NCBI GenBank assembly: GCA_937871585.1
Contig: CALMPJ010000038.1
Span: 1-64,000, forward strand
Length of the DNA: 64,000 bases
Direction of reading: 5' to 3'
Source of the DNA: an uncultured Acidobacteriota bacterium
Lineage (GTDB): Bacteria > Acidobacteriota > Blastocatellia > Pyrinomonadales > Pyrinomonadaceae
The position numbers and the translations under genes are program-made. Below, piece by piece: positions 23,910 through 34,114 of the stretch. Every line of letters begins with the position of its first letter. The first letter of the stretch is position 1. A model generated the notes under the pieces. It was given only the letters and a program-made list of their open reading frames with translations. It was not told the DNA's origin and ran no database searches.

Positions 23910-26051
23910 CTAATACTTTATCAACTCAACAACCGCCGCCTCGACATCTTCCGATTGCGGCAGGATGTAATCTTCGACCTGCGGGGCGTAGGCGACGAAG
24001 GTGTCGGTTGCTCCGACGCGTCTTACGGGAGCATCGAGGTACTCGAATAGTTCGTTCGAGATGCGGGCGACGATCTCGGCACCGTAGCCGAATGACATCG
24101 GATCTTCGTGAGCGACGATAACGCGGCTTGTTTTCTTGACCGATTCGGCGATCGCTTCCCAGTCGTACGGGACGAGTGTTCTGAGGTCGATCAGATCGAC
24201 AGTGATGCCTTGGGCTTCGAGGCGTTTGCAGGCTTGGTTCGAGCGTTCGACGAGCGCGCCGTAGGTGACGATGGTGACGTGTTCACCTTCGCGGACCTTC
24301 TTGGCTTTGCCAAACGGAATTAGGAAATCGCTCGACGGATACTGCGATTTGTTGTAAACCTGACGATAGAGATGCTTGTGTTCGAGGAACAGAACAGGGT
24401 CGTCAGCTCGGATCGCAGTTCGCAGCAAACCATTCGCATCGAGTGCGTTCGAAGGATAAACGATCATCAAGCCCGGCGTGTGTGCAAACAGCGTCGTGCC
24501 TGATTGCGAGTGATAGACGGCTCCGCCTTTGAGATAGCCACCGACCGGAACACGCATCACCATCGGACACTTCGTGTCGCCATCCGAACGCCACCGTGTC
24601 ACCGCAACTTCGTTACGGATCTGCTGCATCGCCGGGAAGATGTAATCGAAAAACTGAATTTCGACGACAGGTTTCAGATCGCGAATGGCGAGACCGACGG
24701 CACGGCCGACGATGTTCGCTTCCGCCAATGGCGAGTTGAAAACGCGAGCTCCGCCAAATTTACGCTGCAGATTTGCCGTGACCTTGAACACGCCGCCTTT
24801 GCCCTTGACGGTTTCGAGATACTCTTCGCGAGAGCAATCGGCAACGTCTTCACCAAACACGACGATGCGCGGATCGCGTTCCATTTCCTCGTGCATGCAG
24901 CGGTTGATCAGATCAACCATCGTGCCGGCATTACCTGAAAGTTCGGCTCCATCTTCGGTGTCAAACAATTGACGATCTGTTGGATCGATGTCCGGCGAGA
25001 ACACGTTTCGGTGTGCAGTTTCCGGTGCAGGCTGCGGCGTTTCAACCGCAATATCTGCTGCCGTATTAACTTCGTCGTCGATCTCTTTGCGAAGAGCCTC
25101 GAGCTGCTCGCTTGTTGCAAGGCCTTCGTTCATCAGGAATTCGGCGTACGTTTTGATCGGATCGTTTGCAGCATCTGCTTCGAGCTCTTCGACCGGTCGA
25201 TACAATTTTTCGTCGTCTGATAGCGAATGCGAATATGGACGAATTACCTTACCGCGGATGAACGCTGGACCTTTCCGAGCCCGGCAATAATCAACTGCGC
25301 TCTTGAAAGCCGCATACGAAGCAAGCGGATCGGTGCCGTCGACATTCTGTATATAGAGGTCAGGGAATCCGACGACGAGCTTCGAAACGTCGCCGCCTGC
25401 GGTTCCAACCTCGACCGGTGTCGAGATGGCGTAGCCGTTATCTTCGACAACGAAGATCACCGGCAGCTTGAGATTTGACGCCGTGTTCAGGGCTTCCCAC
25501 CATTCGCCTTCGCTCGTGGTGCCGTCGCCTACCGACATATAGACAACCTCATCGCCTTTGAAACCAACGACCTTATCCTGCAATTCTTTGACGAGCGAAG
25601 CTCGATACGAAGCCTCGGCCGCGCCAACGGCATGTAGAGCCTGAGTTCCCGTACAAGACGATTGCGAAGGCACATTCAGCTTGACGCTGCCCCAGTGCGA
25701 CGGCATCTGACGCCCATGGGAATTTGGATCAACTTCCGCGCCGACCGCCGACCATAGCATTTCCTGTGCGGTCATACCCAAACCAAGCATCAGCGCACGG
25801 TCGCGATAGTATGGGAAAAACCAGTCATAGCCGGCCTTCATCGCAAGAGCCGCCCCGACGAGCATGGCTTCGTGGCCGGCACCTGAGATCTGGAAAAAGA
25901 TCTTGTTCTGGCCCTTTAGTTGGATCTCTTTATCATCGACACGACGCGAAAGATACATCGTTCGATACAGGCCAACCAATGTATCCGTGTCTAATCCGTG
26001 GTACTTTGCAGCCGATGCCGACTTACCGTTCGCTTTTGTTGCTGTAGCCAT
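23910..26051 (-). CDS. Fused 2-oxoacid dehydrogenase E1 (alpha-beta), thiamine-diphosphate dependent
   Basis: A 713-residue single chain carrying both E1 subunits. Residues 20-345 are the alpha part, with the thiamine site [19 protein letters not shown] and the active-site region [12 protein letters not shown] linker of about 30 residues rich in Ala, Glu and Pro leads to the beta part (residues 385-713): [40 protein letters not shown] and [14 protein letters not shown]1 decarboxylates a 2-oxoacid and passes the acyl group to the lipoyl arm of E2. The style is closest to branched-chain or pyruvate dehydrogenases; the substrate cannot be assigned. No E2 or E3 gene is nearby. Confidence 0.93.
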   Translation of the reverse strand: MATATKANGKSASAAKYHGLDTDTLVGLYRTMYLSRRVDDKEIQLKGQNKIFFQISGAGHEAMLVGAALAMKAGYDWFFPYYRDRALMLGLGMTAQEMLWSAVGAEVDPNSHGRQMPSHWGSVKLNVPSQSSCTGTQALHAVGAAEASYRASLVKELQDKVVGFKGDEVVYMSVGDGTTSEGEWWEALNTASNLKLPVIFVVEDNGYAISTPVEVGTAGGDVSKLVVGFPDLYIQNVDGTDPLASYAAFKSAVDYCRARKGPAFIRGKVIRPYSHSLSDDEKLYRPVEELEADAANDPIKTYAEFLMNEGLATSEQLEALRKEIDDEVNTAADIAVETPQPAPETAHRNVFSPDIDPTDRQLFDTEDGAELSGNAGTMVDLINRCMHEEMERDPRIVVFGEDVADCSREEYLETVKGKGGVFKVTANLQRKFGGARVFNSPLAEANIVGRAVGLAIRDLKPVVEIQFFDYIFPAMQQIRNEVAVTRWRSDGDTKCPMVMRVPVGGYLKGGAVYHSQSGTTLFAHTPGLMIVYPSNALDANGLLRTAIRADDPVLFLEHKHLYRQVYNKSQYPSSDFLIPFGKAKKVREGEHVTIVTYGALVERSNQACKRLEAQGITVDLIDLRTLVPYDWEAIAESVKKTSRVIVAHEDPMSFGYGAEIVARISNELFEYLDAPVRRVGATDTFVAYAPQVEDYILPQSEDVEAAVVELIKY

Positions 26052-26133
26052 CTAATAAACCTTCTGTAATAAAACCGTCAATAAGAGCAACTTTTTAAGA
26101 TATCAAATAGCACTATAACGGGCAATTTGGCGC

Positions 26134-27204
26134 TTAAAGAGTTGGATTCTCTTCGACAAAGTCCAGTAGGTGCTCGACGTAGTCGGGAAACCGCGGACAC
26201 GCAATGCCGTGCTTGCTCAAAAGCTCGGTCGCGATCGCCGTGTCGTACAGTTGCGAGATGAAAAAGTACGGCACGCCTGAATGCGGCAAACCTGTGATCG
26301 GCGGTGAGATCGGCGTGTTCAGGAACCAATTTGCAAGTTTGATCGGTGGATGGAATTCGCTCTTTCGTCCCGTGAGGTCTTCGGCGATCACGTCAAACAA
26401 TTCGGCCGTCGTCAATGGCGACGGATCGGCGATAGCGATCGTCTTGCCTGCCGCTTTAGAATCACGAGCGAGAGCCGCTATGCCATCGACGACAAAATCT
26501 ACCGGAACGAGATTAAGCCGAACCTTGTCATTACCGACATTCAACAATCGCAGAACGCTCGGCGCTTTCATCAGATACTTGATCAGATAATAAATACCGT
26601 CGTATTTTGCGGTTTCTCCGGTTGTTGAATCGCCAACTACAACCGACGGACGATGTATCGTGACCGGCAGCTCGCTCTTTAGTTTCTCGACCTCGACTTC
26701 GGCTAGGTATTTTGTTTCTTCGTAATAGTTGCGAAAACCGGCGTCGTGCTCGAGTTCGGATTCGAGGATCGTGCCCTCGCGTTTCCCGGCGACGTAGCAG
26801 GTCGAGATGTAGTTGTAACGCTTCAGCTCTTTGACCGAACGGGCGAAATCGTTGACGTTCTTCGTGCCTTCGAGGTTCACCGAGAACGCGATGTCTTTTG
26901 CGACGGCGAGATCGTAAACAGCGGCGAGATGATAAATATCGGTCGTCTCGTAAATTATCGTCTCGTAGTCGTCGTGTTCGATACCTAGCCGCGGCTGCGT
27001 GATGTCGCCCTCGACGATCACATAGCTCTCAAGCGGCGTGTCCGTCGCTTCGGCAATTGCCTCGATCTCGTCCATAGCCTGCTCGACAAACTGCGGCTGA
27101 ACTAGCAGAAAGAACTGCGTCTCGGTCGAAGCAAGCCTCTCGACCAAGCGGCTGGCGATAAAACCGGGAAAGCCCGTGATGAATATCGATTCGCGAAACA
27201 ACAT
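26134..27204 (-). CDS. Extended SDR reductase (thioester-reductase / fatty-acyl reductase-like)
   Basis: A 356-residue NAD(P)-binding protein. The glycine-rich turn is FITGFPGFIASRLVERL, and the catalytic Tyr/Lys pair is in FRNYYEETKYLAEVEVEK (YxxxK). The blocks VNLEGTKNVNDFARS and NYISTCYVAGKREG fit the NAD_binding_4 group, which includes carboxylic acid and fatty-acyl-CoA reductases. The ATG at 27204 is preferred because the domain begins at once; an upstream start adds 16 residues of poor quality. The last part carries no membrane helix. The substrate is unknown; a link to lipid metabolism is inference from the family. Confidence 0.83.
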   Translation of the reverse strand: MLFRESIFITGFPGFIASRLVERLASTETQFFLLVQPQFVEQAMDEIEAIAEATDTPLESYVIVEGDITQPRLGIEHDDYETIIYETTDIYHLAAVYDLAVAKDIAFSVNLEGTKNVNDFARSVKELKRYNYISTCYVAGKREGTILESELEHDAGFRNYYEETKYLAEVEVEKLKSELPVTIHRPSVVVGDSTTGETAKYDGIYYLIKYLMKAPSVLRLLNVGNDKVRLNLVPVDFVVDGIAALARDSKAAGKTIAIADPSPLTTAELFDVIAEDLTGRKSEFHPPIKLANWFLNTPISPPITGLPHSGVPYFFISQLYDTAIATELLSKHGIACPRFPDYVEHLLDFVEENPTL

Positions 27205-27326
27205 ACTGTCTGCACCTATTTTATCAATTCCCGCATCGCAAAGTTGTAACATTAGTGCGAAAAAAAGCGTTTACATCGAATTTACCGATGTGATAGTCTC
27301 TCAAGGCGCTACAGAAGTGTTAAACA

Positions 27327-27629
27327 ATGCGGATCCAAGAGATGAGATCGGGGCTTGCCTATCTGCGAAAACGTCCGGAAACGGAGTTTGTGCGGATCGA
27401 TCTCGGTATGGAATTATTTGGTGAGATGACTAGCGAGACAGTAGATACATTGCCTAAGGTCAACAGCGAACTCGAAGAGCCGTGTTGGTCCGTCGTCTCA
27501 TTTGACCGGATCGAAGCCGGGGGCCTAACCTATCGCCAAGCCGCTGAACTAATGATCCTGCTGGATTCCCACAAACTCACCGGCCTCTGCATCGTATCCG
27601 ACGAAGCCGCCTCGCGGCTGAACCGCTAG
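27327..27629 (+). CDS. Hypothetical protein, 100 residues
   Basis: I do not recognise it. The protein is small and soluble, with helices at RIQEMRSGLAYLRKRPET and TYRQAAELMILLDSHKL. No signal peptide, cysteine pair or catalytic motif is seen. It is divergent from the reductase gene (122-base gap) and convergent with the quinone oxidoreductase gene, whose last 4 bases overlap its own. Amino acid composition and an ATG start make it a believable gene, but the evidence is only the open frame and the fit between neighbours. Confidence 0.6.
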   Translation: MRIQEMRSGLAYLRKRPETEFVRIDLGMELFGEMTSETVDTLPKVNSELEEPCWSVVSFDRIEAGGLTYRQAAELMILLDSHKLTGLCIVSDEAASRLNR

Positions 27630-28609
27630 AATTCCAATATTACTTTTCCGAAGCTCTCATTCGATGCCAAGTATTTGTATGCGTCAGCAACCTCTGCCGC
27701 CGGAAAGGCTCGATCGACCGATGGTCGCACAACGCCGGAATCAAGCAGCGGTAATACTTCGTCGACAAATCGTTCCGTAACGATCGCTTTTTCATCGATA
27801 CTGCGGGCACGAAGAGAGGTGCCAGTAACACTTGCTCTTTTGAACAGCATTGCACCGAGATCAATGTTCGAACTTCGTCCGCCGGTCAAACCGACGAGCA
27901 CTAGGCGGCCTCGGTAGGCGAAGCTGCGGATGTTTTCGTCGAAATATGAAGCTCCGACGAGGTCGAGAATTACATTCGCACCTTTGCCGTCAGTGAATCG
28001 AGCGACCTCGTCCGCGAACAATGCGTCATTTGTAGCGATGCCGTTTTCGAGACCGAAGTCGTGGGCACGATCAAGCTTGTCGGCGGTTCGTGAGGTTCCG
28101 ATAACTCTCGCATTTGTAGCATTTGCAAGCTGCAAAGCGGCCAAACCAACGCCGGAGCCGACGGCATGAACGAGCAATGTTTCACCGGCTTTCAGGCCGC
28201 CAATCGTAAAGATCGCGTCGTGTGCGGTGATGAAAACCTCCGGCACGGCGGCAGCGTGAACGTAAGATAAATTGTCGGGGATCTTGGCGATGCACCGAGA
28301 ATCGGTAAGTACCAGCTCCGCCTGTCCTTCGCCGGCTACGATGCCGAAAACGCGATCTCCAACCACAAAGCCAAGAACAGCATCGCCGCATTCAACGATC
28401 TCACCGGCGAACTCGAGGCCCGGAATATTTGGATCGTAACCAGCGGGTGGCGGATAGTTTCCGGCTGCTTGGACGAGGTCGGCACGGTTCAGCCCCGCAG
28501 CGTGAACGCGAACAAGAACTTCAGTTCCTGTCAGTTTTGGTGTGTCAGGAACTTCGGTTAACGCAAGCGATGAAAGATCGCCAAATTCACCTATTCTAAT
28601 GGCTTTCAT
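27626..28609 (-). CDS. NAD(P)H-quinone oxidoreductase / zinc-free alcohol dehydrogenase family
   Basis: A 327-residue medium-chain dehydrogenase of the quinone oxidoreductase (QOR, PIG3-like) group. The N-terminal MKAIRIGEFGDLSSLALTEV and HAAGLNRADLVQAAGNYPPP segments are typical, and the nucleotide site appears as TLLVHAVGSGVGLAALQLA. The cysteines that would hold zinc in alcohol dehydrogenases are missing, which supports the QOR subgroup using NADPH. It is cytosolic. It lies downstream of the efflux operon on the same strand, separated by a REP doublet. Confidence 0.92.
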   Translation of the reverse strand: MKAIRIGEFGDLSSLALTEVPDTPKLTGTEVLVRVHAAGLNRADLVQAAGNYPPPAGYDPNIPGLEFAGEIVECGDAVLGFVVGDRVFGIVAGEGQAELVLTDSRCIAKIPDNLSYVHAAAVPEVFITAHDAIFTIGGLKAGETLLVHAVGSGVGLAALQLANATNARVIGTSRTADKLDRAHDFGLENGIATNDALFADEVARFTDGKGANVILDLVGASYFDENIRSFAYRGRLVLVGLTGGRSSNIDLGAMLFKRASVTGTSLRARSIDEKAIVTERFVDEVLPLLDSGVVRPSVDRAFPAAEVADAYKYLASNESFGKVILEF

Positions 28610-28618
28610 AGGTATGAT

Positions 28619-28692
28619 TTACGCCTTTAGGCGTGAATAGTTGCGGTTGATCGTGCCTGAATCGGAACGAAGAATCACGCCTGAAGGCGTAA
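28619..28692. repeat. REP doublet (two inverted palindromes)
   Basis: TTACGCCTTTAGGCGTGA at 28619-28636 and TCACGCCTGAAGGCGTAA at 28675-28692 are each palindromic and are inverted copies of each other with one mismatch. The inner 12 bases of the first, CGCCTTTAGGCG, are identical to the core of the REP beside the transposase at 44591-44610. This gives a BIME-like pair in the gap after the tolC gene. Confidence 0.78.
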
Positions 28693-28702
28693 CTCTTACT
28701 AT

Positions 28703-30418
28703 CTATTTCACCTCGACGTTGTTTGCCTTTAAGGTCGTGCCGGTCGCACGTTCGTATTCGGCGATGGCTTTGTTCAGCTCGGTTCGAGCACGAAGCTCTG
28801 CACTACGGGCCGCCGTGTACGCAGTTTGACGCTCCAAAACCTTGTACACGTCGGACTGTCCTGCGTCGAGCTTACGTTGTTCGGATTCGTATTGACGGCC
28901 TGAGTTTTCGCGGGCGACTGCGGCGGCTCGCAGACGAGCTTCCGAGGTTCGGATCGCCTGCAACGCATTGCGAACTTCAACCTGAATTGCCTGCTCTATC
29001 TGTTCACGCTGCGTGTCGATACGCTCGGCATCAACTCGAGCTTTACCAAGCTGAGCCTCAGCCGTTTTGTCACCAAACAGCGGAAGGTTGATGTTTACTC
29101 CTACACGATATGTTGGGTAGCGATTTGTAAATACTCCGCGAAATGGGCTACCGGTCAGAAGAGCAAGGTTTGCCTGCTGCTGGGCACATGCCGGTGAGGT
29201 CGGAGCCGTTGTACACGCGGTAGGGAACGTCGGGCTGAAATCAGGATTCTGACTTCCGCCTATTCCATTTGAGGAGTAACCGGCCGTGAGATCGATCTGC
29301 GGCTTTTTCTGATCTTTGTACAGTTTCTGATCGATCAGGTTTATTTCTTTCTGCGTCTTGTTTATCGCCAGTTCGGCTCGGTTTTGAGTCGCGGCATCCA
29401 TTGCTTCGGTTAGCGTTGGTGTCGGGACTTCGACCTCGACCGAATCCACCGGCGTGATCGCTTGGTTCCAAATACGATCATTGCGGTTCGGCGAAATGAG
29501 TAGCTTAAGTCCATTTTCTGCTAGGTTTACGTTGTTCAGTGCTTCGTAAACGGCCTGTTCGAAATTCGCGACTTGAGTTTCAGCCGCAACGATGTCGATC
29601 GGAGCGAGCTGGCCCTCGTCGACGAGTCGGCGATTGTGTTCGAGCTGCGATTTCGCATCACGCAACGACTCGCGTTGTACCTGTAGATTCCGTAACGCAA
29701 ACGTCAGGTCCCAATATGCCTTTTCGACCGCTGCTACAGTCTCGATCGAACGCTGGCGAAACTGCGTGTCGGTTAGCGAGATATTTTTCTTGGCAATCTC
29801 AATACCGCGACGAGCGACGTCGAACGAACGACCGCGAAATAACGGCTGAACGAGCGAAAATCCGAGGCTCGACTGATACTGCGGACTCAAGATCGATATT
29901 GGATTATCGGTCGTAAGCCGCGAATTGTTAAAGTTTGCCGACAACTGCGTTCCCCAATTTGGCAAACTGGCTGAAACTGCGGCATTCGCGATGAACGAAC
30001 CCTGATTCGTTTTCTGATTGTTGCTGAAAATACTAACGTTCGGCGTCGTCGTATGTTCGTACGCCGTTTGAGCCGTAAATCGCGGCTGATAAAGTCCTCG
30101 TGTACTCCGAAGATCCCATTCCGCCGAAGTTATCGTTTTTCGCGCAACCTCGATGTCGCGATTATTTTGTAGTGCGAGCTCTAACGTTTCCGCTAATGTC
30201 AGCGGACGCTGATCGAGCATGTCGACACCAACACGGCCAAGGTCAGGCAAGGCACGTTCGTCCGAGCGATATTTCTCCGCGATCGGCGGCACACCTCTCA
30301 GATCCTCCGGAGCGACCTTTTGAACGTCCTCACCGGTCGGCGTAGGAGTAGGCGTCTGCGAAAAAAACGCAGTTGCCGATAAGATCAGTATGACAAATGT
30401 CAGTATTTGCCTTTTCAT
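28703..30418 (-). CDS. TolC-family outer membrane efflux protein
   Basis: A 571-residue outer membrane factor. The ATG at 30418 gives a signal peptide (MKRQILTFVILILSATAFFS) and a following QTPTPTPTG linker; the frame is open to the left without a signal. Two OEP repeats are seen, the first around PLTLAETLELALQNNRDIEV and the second around QIEQAIQVEVRNALQAIRTS; long amphipathic helices (RESLRDAKSQLEHNRRLVDEG) make the periplasmic tunnel. It would form the outer membrane channel for the RND pump encoded just upstream. A linker region around CTTAPTSPACAQQQ is unusual in having two cysteines that may form a disulphide. Confidence 0.93.
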   Translation of the reverse strand: MKRQILTFVILILSATAFFSQTPTPTPTGEDVQKVAPEDLRGVPPIAEKYRSDERALPDLGRVGVDMLDQRPLTLAETLELALQNNRDIEVARKTITSAEWDLRSTRGLYQPRFTAQTAYEHTTTPNVSIFSNNQKTNQGSFIANAAVSASLPNWGTQLSANFNNSRLTTDNPISILSPQYQSSLGFSLVQPLFRGRSFDVARRGIEIAKKNISLTDTQFRQRSIETVAAVEKAYWDLTFALRNLQVQRESLRDAKSQLEHNRRLVDEGQLAPIDIVAAETQVANFEQAVYEALNNVNLAENGLKLLISPNRNDRIWNQAITPVDSVEVEVPTPTLTEAMDAATQNRAELAINKTQKEINLIDQKLYKDQKKPQIDLTAGYSSNGIGGSQNPDFSPTFPTACTTAPTSPACAQQQANLALLTGSPFRGVFTNRYPTYRVGVNINLPLFGDKTAEAQLGKARVDAERIDTQREQIEQAIQVEVRNALQAIRTSEARLRAAAVARENSGRQYESEQRKLDAGQSDVYKVLERQTAYTAARSAELRARTELNKAIAEYERATGTTLKANNVEVK

Positions 30419-30428
30419 ATAAAACTCG

Positions 30429-30902
30429 TTAGATCCAACGCCTGATGCGCGATTTATAATCGATATAACTGCTGCCGAATTTTGCTTCGAGGTATCGTTC
30501 CTCGGGCAAGATCTGCAAAAAATGAATAAACAATATGCAAAGCGGCAAGATCGCCAAACTCCAAACCAACCCGAAGACCGCCGCGACACCAATATAGATA
30601 ACGGCCATTCCGACATAGATCGGGTTGCGAGAATAGCCGTAGAATCCGTCTTCGATGATCGCCGTCGTCGGTTTCCAAGGCTCGATGTTGGTCTTAGCCC
30701 GTTTCATCGTCAGATGTATCGACAAGATCATTCCGGCACCTGCCAATACGAGAATTCCGCCAACTATATAGCCCAAAACCGCAGGCAAAAAGGCCATCGG
30801 AAAAACCCAAGTCAGCACGCCGCCAATTATCAATCCACTTGCAAAAACAAGCGGCGGCGGAGCGACGACGCCCGGACTATCTTTGGTGCCGAACATCTTC
30901 AT
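30429..30902 (-). CDS. ICMT-like membrane methyltransferase (isoprenylcysteine/PEMT type)
   Basis: A 157-residue membrane protein with four hydrophobic segments. The C-terminal FYGYSRNPIYVGMAVIYIG, then RYLEAKFGSSYIDYKSRIRRW, is the signature of the isoprenylcysteine carboxyl methyltransferase and phospholipid methyltransferase fold, which binds S-adenosylmethionine at the RNPxY site and the ExRxL-like end. The substrate is unknown. It overlaps the RND gene stop by 4 bases (ATGA) and lies 10 bases before tolC, so it is an integral part of the efflux operon, an unusual extra member. Bacterial members often methylate lipids or small isoprenoids. Confidence 0.86.
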   Translation of the reverse strand: MKMFGTKDSPGVVAPPPLVFASGLIIGGVLTWVFPMAFLPAVLGYIVGGILVLAGAGMILSIHLTMKRAKTNIEPWKPTTAIIEDGFYGYSRNPIYVGMAVIYIGVAAVFGLVWSLAILPLCILFIHFLQILPEERYLEAKFGSSYIDYKSRIRRWI

Positions 30903-33900
30903 TTGCCAATAAGGCTGCTCGTCGCTCCGGCGACACGGCGCTTGGCTCCGCCAAAAATAATCGCTGCCGCTTTATTCAACTGGCTGAAAATTCGAAGCTC
31001 CGCGATGTCATCAAAGATCGAATAAAACACCGGCACGGCGAGCAAAGTCAGCAGCAAACACAGGCTCTGTCCGCCAACCACGAGCACACCGATCGAACGG
31101 TTCGTTCCCGACCCTGCACCTGTCGAAATTACGAGCGGTATCATTCCGGCGACAAGTGCGATCGTCGTCATCAAGATCGGACGCAAACGGTCGCGGTTCG
31201 CCTGAATGATCGCGTCGTAGCGCGACATTCCAGTCGAACGCAGGTGATTCGTATGATCGATCTGCAAGATCGCGTTCTTTTTAACAACGCCGAACAGCAG
31301 CAGCAAACCGAGTCCCGAGAAGATGTTCACCGTTTGTCCGGCGATCAGAAGACTGAGAATCCCGAACGGTATCGAAAGCGGCAGCGTCAAAAGAATCGTG
31401 ATCGGATGGATGAACGATTCGAACTGTGCGGCCAACACGATGTACATAAAGATGAACGAAAGGGCGAATGCGAGCAGGAAGTAAAAGCCTGCCTTGCCCA
31501 TTTCTTTCGACTGTCCAACATAACCGGTTCTGTAGCCGGGCACTTTGTCGATTCCGAGTTCTTTTACGTAACTGTCGATCGCCGACGTGATGCTTGCCGC
31601 AGAACCGCCGGGCCTTGTGTTCGCAAGTAGTGTCACTTGACGTTGTCGGTTCGTTCGATCGACCGCACTTGGTCCGGTGCCGTCGCTGACTTTCACGACA
31701 CGGTCGAGTGTGACCCAACCGACCTTTGTCGATGGAACGATGACGCGTTTGAGGCCTTCGACACTGGTTCGGAATGGATTTATTGCACGAACACGGACTT
31801 CGTACTGATCAGTTCCGCCGTTGAATGTCGTCGCCTCTTGTCCAGCGATAAGTGTGTTCAATGCCTGTGAAACGTCACCAACGCGAACGCCGAGATCCGC
31901 CGCAGTGTCGCGATCGACCGACAGGCGAACCTCCGGCTTTCCTGCGATCAGTGTCGAATCGACGTCAACGGCGTCGGGGATCGACTTCATCTTCGTGAGG
32001 AATTTTTCGGAATACTCCGTGAGCTTAGCGATATCGGGACCAGCGATCAAGAATTGAACGTTCGCATTACGGAAACCGCCGCCTGAGAATGCCTGTACCT
32101 GCTGAACACCGGTACGAAGCTCGGGCGGGAAATTCTTCGCGATCAGATCGCGGGCATCCGCCATTAGCTGTTCCTGCGACTTGGCTCGATCTTTAACGTC
32201 GCTTAACTTTACGTAGATCGTTCCCGCGTTGACGACCTGCTGCTGGCCGCCACCGACGGTCGCGAGTGTATCTGTAACTCCAGGCAATTTCCGAATTTCT
32301 GCCGCAATGCGCTCAAATGTTTGTGATGACGCACCAAGGCTCGAACCCTCAGGCACACGAACCGAAACCTCGAATTGTGACTGATCATCGACCGGAAGAA
32401 AGTTCTTACCGACAAACATGAACAACGGCACGATGCTGACGAATACCAAAATACAAAGCGTAACGATCACCCAACGGTGAGCCATCGAAAATCGCAAAAG
32501 TGAGGCGTAAACCGCATCGACGCGGCCGAACCAACCGCTGTAGTGACTATCAGACTTTGGCTCATCGGCGAGCATTCCGTCGCCCTTGATCTCGTCCTTT
32601 TCTTTTTCGGGCTCGTGCTTTTTGGCTTTTATTAACCGAGCAGCAAGCATAGGCGTCAGCGTGAACGACACGATCAGCGAAACTAGCACCGCAAATGATG
32701 CTGTAAGGCCGAACGACGACATAAATCGCCCGACGATGCCCTGCATGAATCCGATCGGAACAAACACGGCCATTAGTGACAACGTCGTAGCAAGAACGGC
32801 TAGTCCGATCTCACGCGTGCCCTCGATCGCGGCCTGGAACGGGTTCATTCCCTTTTCTTCGACAAAACGATAAATGTTCTCGAGCACCACGATCGCATCG
32901 TCAATAACGATGCCGACCATTAGCGTGAGCGAAAGCATCGTGATCGAGTTGAGCGTGTAACCCATCGCATACATCAACGCAAATGTTGAAATAATTGAAG
33001 TTGGGATCGCGAGCCCGGCAATGAACGTTGAGCGGAAGCTCCAAAGGAACAGAAACACAACGATCGCAGCAAGTATCGAACCAACGATCAGGTGCTCCTC
33101 AATTGCGTGAAGCGAATTCTCGATAAAGATCGAGTTGTCACCGATGATGCGAACCTGATAACTCTTGGGCAGCGTCGGCAGAATTTCGTTGAGCTTCTCT
33201 TTTACGGCACGAGCGGTAGCGACCGTATTTTGTCCCGACTGTTTTGCGACAACAAGCGTTACGGCCGGCAAGCCGTTCAAACGTGCCTCGGAACGTAGTT
33301 CTTCAGCACCGTCCTCGACGTAACCTAGGTCTTTGACCTTAACTTGATAATTGCCGCGTGTAGCGACGACGATGTCGTTGAATTCCTCGGGCTTTTGGAC
33401 CTTGCCCATCGTGCGGACACTCGTCTCTTTCTGACCTTCGTCGAGACGGCCGCTCGGGAATTCCATGTTCTGGATCCGCAATGCACCCGAGACCTCGGCC
33501 GGCGTTACATTGTACGAACGCATCTTGTCCGGGTCGACCCAAACATTGATCTGACGCTCTTGGCCGCCGATTATGGTGATCTGACCAACGCCGCTGACCG
33601 ATTCGATCGGTTCTTTGATCTTGTTTTTGGCAAGTTCGGTGATCTCACGCAGCGAAGCCGGCGCCGAAACTGTGATACGCAAAACAGGGGCAGCGTCCGT
33701 ATCTAGTTTCTGAACAGTAGGCTGCTCGGCCGTTTCAGGAAGACGCGGAATCACCGTCTGAACGCGATTCTCGACCTCTTGAGCAGCGATATTCACGTCC
33801 TTTTCGAGGACGAACTGAACAAAAACCTGTGAGATGCCTTCGATCGACGTCGAGCGAAGTTCGTCAATACCGCTGATGGTATTTACTGATTCTTCGATCT

Positions 33901-34099
33901 TCTCGGTGATCTCGGTCTCGATCTCTTCGGGTGACGCTCCAGGATTCACGACGGTGATCGTGATCGTCGGAAAGTCGATCTTTGGGAATAGGTCGACGCC
34001 GAGGCTCAGAAATGAGAACGCACCGACAACGACGAGCGACAATATCAACATCGTCGCAAACACAGGACGCTTAACGCATACTTCGGCTAGCCACTGCAT
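30899..34099 (-). CDS. RND-family efflux transporter permease (HAE1/AcrB type)
   Basis: A 1066-residue inner membrane pump. It has the usual start MQWLAEVCVKRPVFATMLIL and two repeats of six helices with large periplasmic loops. The proton relay aspartate pair is present in GIVIDDAIVVLENIYRF (helix 4); VVNPGASPEEIETEITEKIE is a family mark of the porter domain. HAE1-type pumps expel hydrophobic drugs, detergents and dyes through the adaptor and TolC. Length is on the family norm. Between helices 6 and 7 there is a charged cytoplasmic segment (KAKKHEPEKEKDEIKGDG). It is read after the adaptor gene with a 15-base gap. Confidence 0.97.
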   Translation of the reverse strand: MQWLAEVCVKRPVFATMLILSLVVVGAFSFLSLGVDLFPKIDFPTITITVVNPGASPEEIETEITEKIEESVNTISGIDELRSTSIEGISQVFVQFVLEKDVNIAAQEVENRVQTVIPRLPETAEQPTVQKLDTDAAPVLRITVSAPASLREITELAKNKIKEPIESVSGVGQITIIGGQERQINVWVDPDKMRSYNVTPAEVSGALRIQNMEFPSGRLDEGQKETSVRTMGKVQKPEEFNDIVVATRGNYQVKVKDLGYVEDGAEELRSEARLNGLPAVTLVVAKQSGQNTVATARAVKEKLNEILPTLPKSYQVRIIGDNSIFIENSLHAIEEHLIVGSILAAIVVFLFLWSFRSTFIAGLAIPTSIISTFALMYAMGYTLNSITMLSLTLMVGIVIDDAIVVLENIYRFVEEKGMNPFQAAIEGTREIGLAVLATTLSLMAVFVPIGFMQGIVGRFMSSFGLTASFAVLVSLIVSFTLTPMLAARLIKAKKHEPEKEKDEIKGDGMLADEPKSDSHYSGWFGRVDAVYASLLRFSMAHRWVIVTLCILVFVSIVPLFMFVGKNFLPVDDQSQFEVSVRVPEGSSLGASSQTFERIAAEIRKLPGVTDTLATVGGGQQQVVNAGTIYVKLSDVKDRAKSQEQLMADARDLIAKNFPPELRTGVQQVQAFSGGGFRNANVQFLIAGPDIAKLTEYSEKFLTKMKSIPDAVDVDSTLIAGKPEVRLSVDRDTAADLGVRVGDVSQALNTLIAGQEATTFNGGTDQYEVRVRAINPFRTSVEGLKRVIVPSTKVGWVTLDRVVKVSDGTGPSAVDRTNRQRQVTLLANTRPGGSAASITSAIDSYVKELGIDKVPGYRTGYVGQSKEMGKAGFYFLLAFALSFIFMYIVLAAQFESFIHPITILLTLPLSIPFGILSLLIAGQTVNIFSGLGLLLLFGVVKKNAILQIDHTNHLRSTGMSRYDAIIQANRDRLRPILMTTIALVAGMIPLVISTGAGSGTNRSIGVLVVGGQSLCLLLTLLAVPVFYSIFDDIAELRIFSQLNKAAAIIFGGAKRRVAGATSSLIGK

Positions 34100-34114
34100 A
34101 GTAAATTCCCCTGT

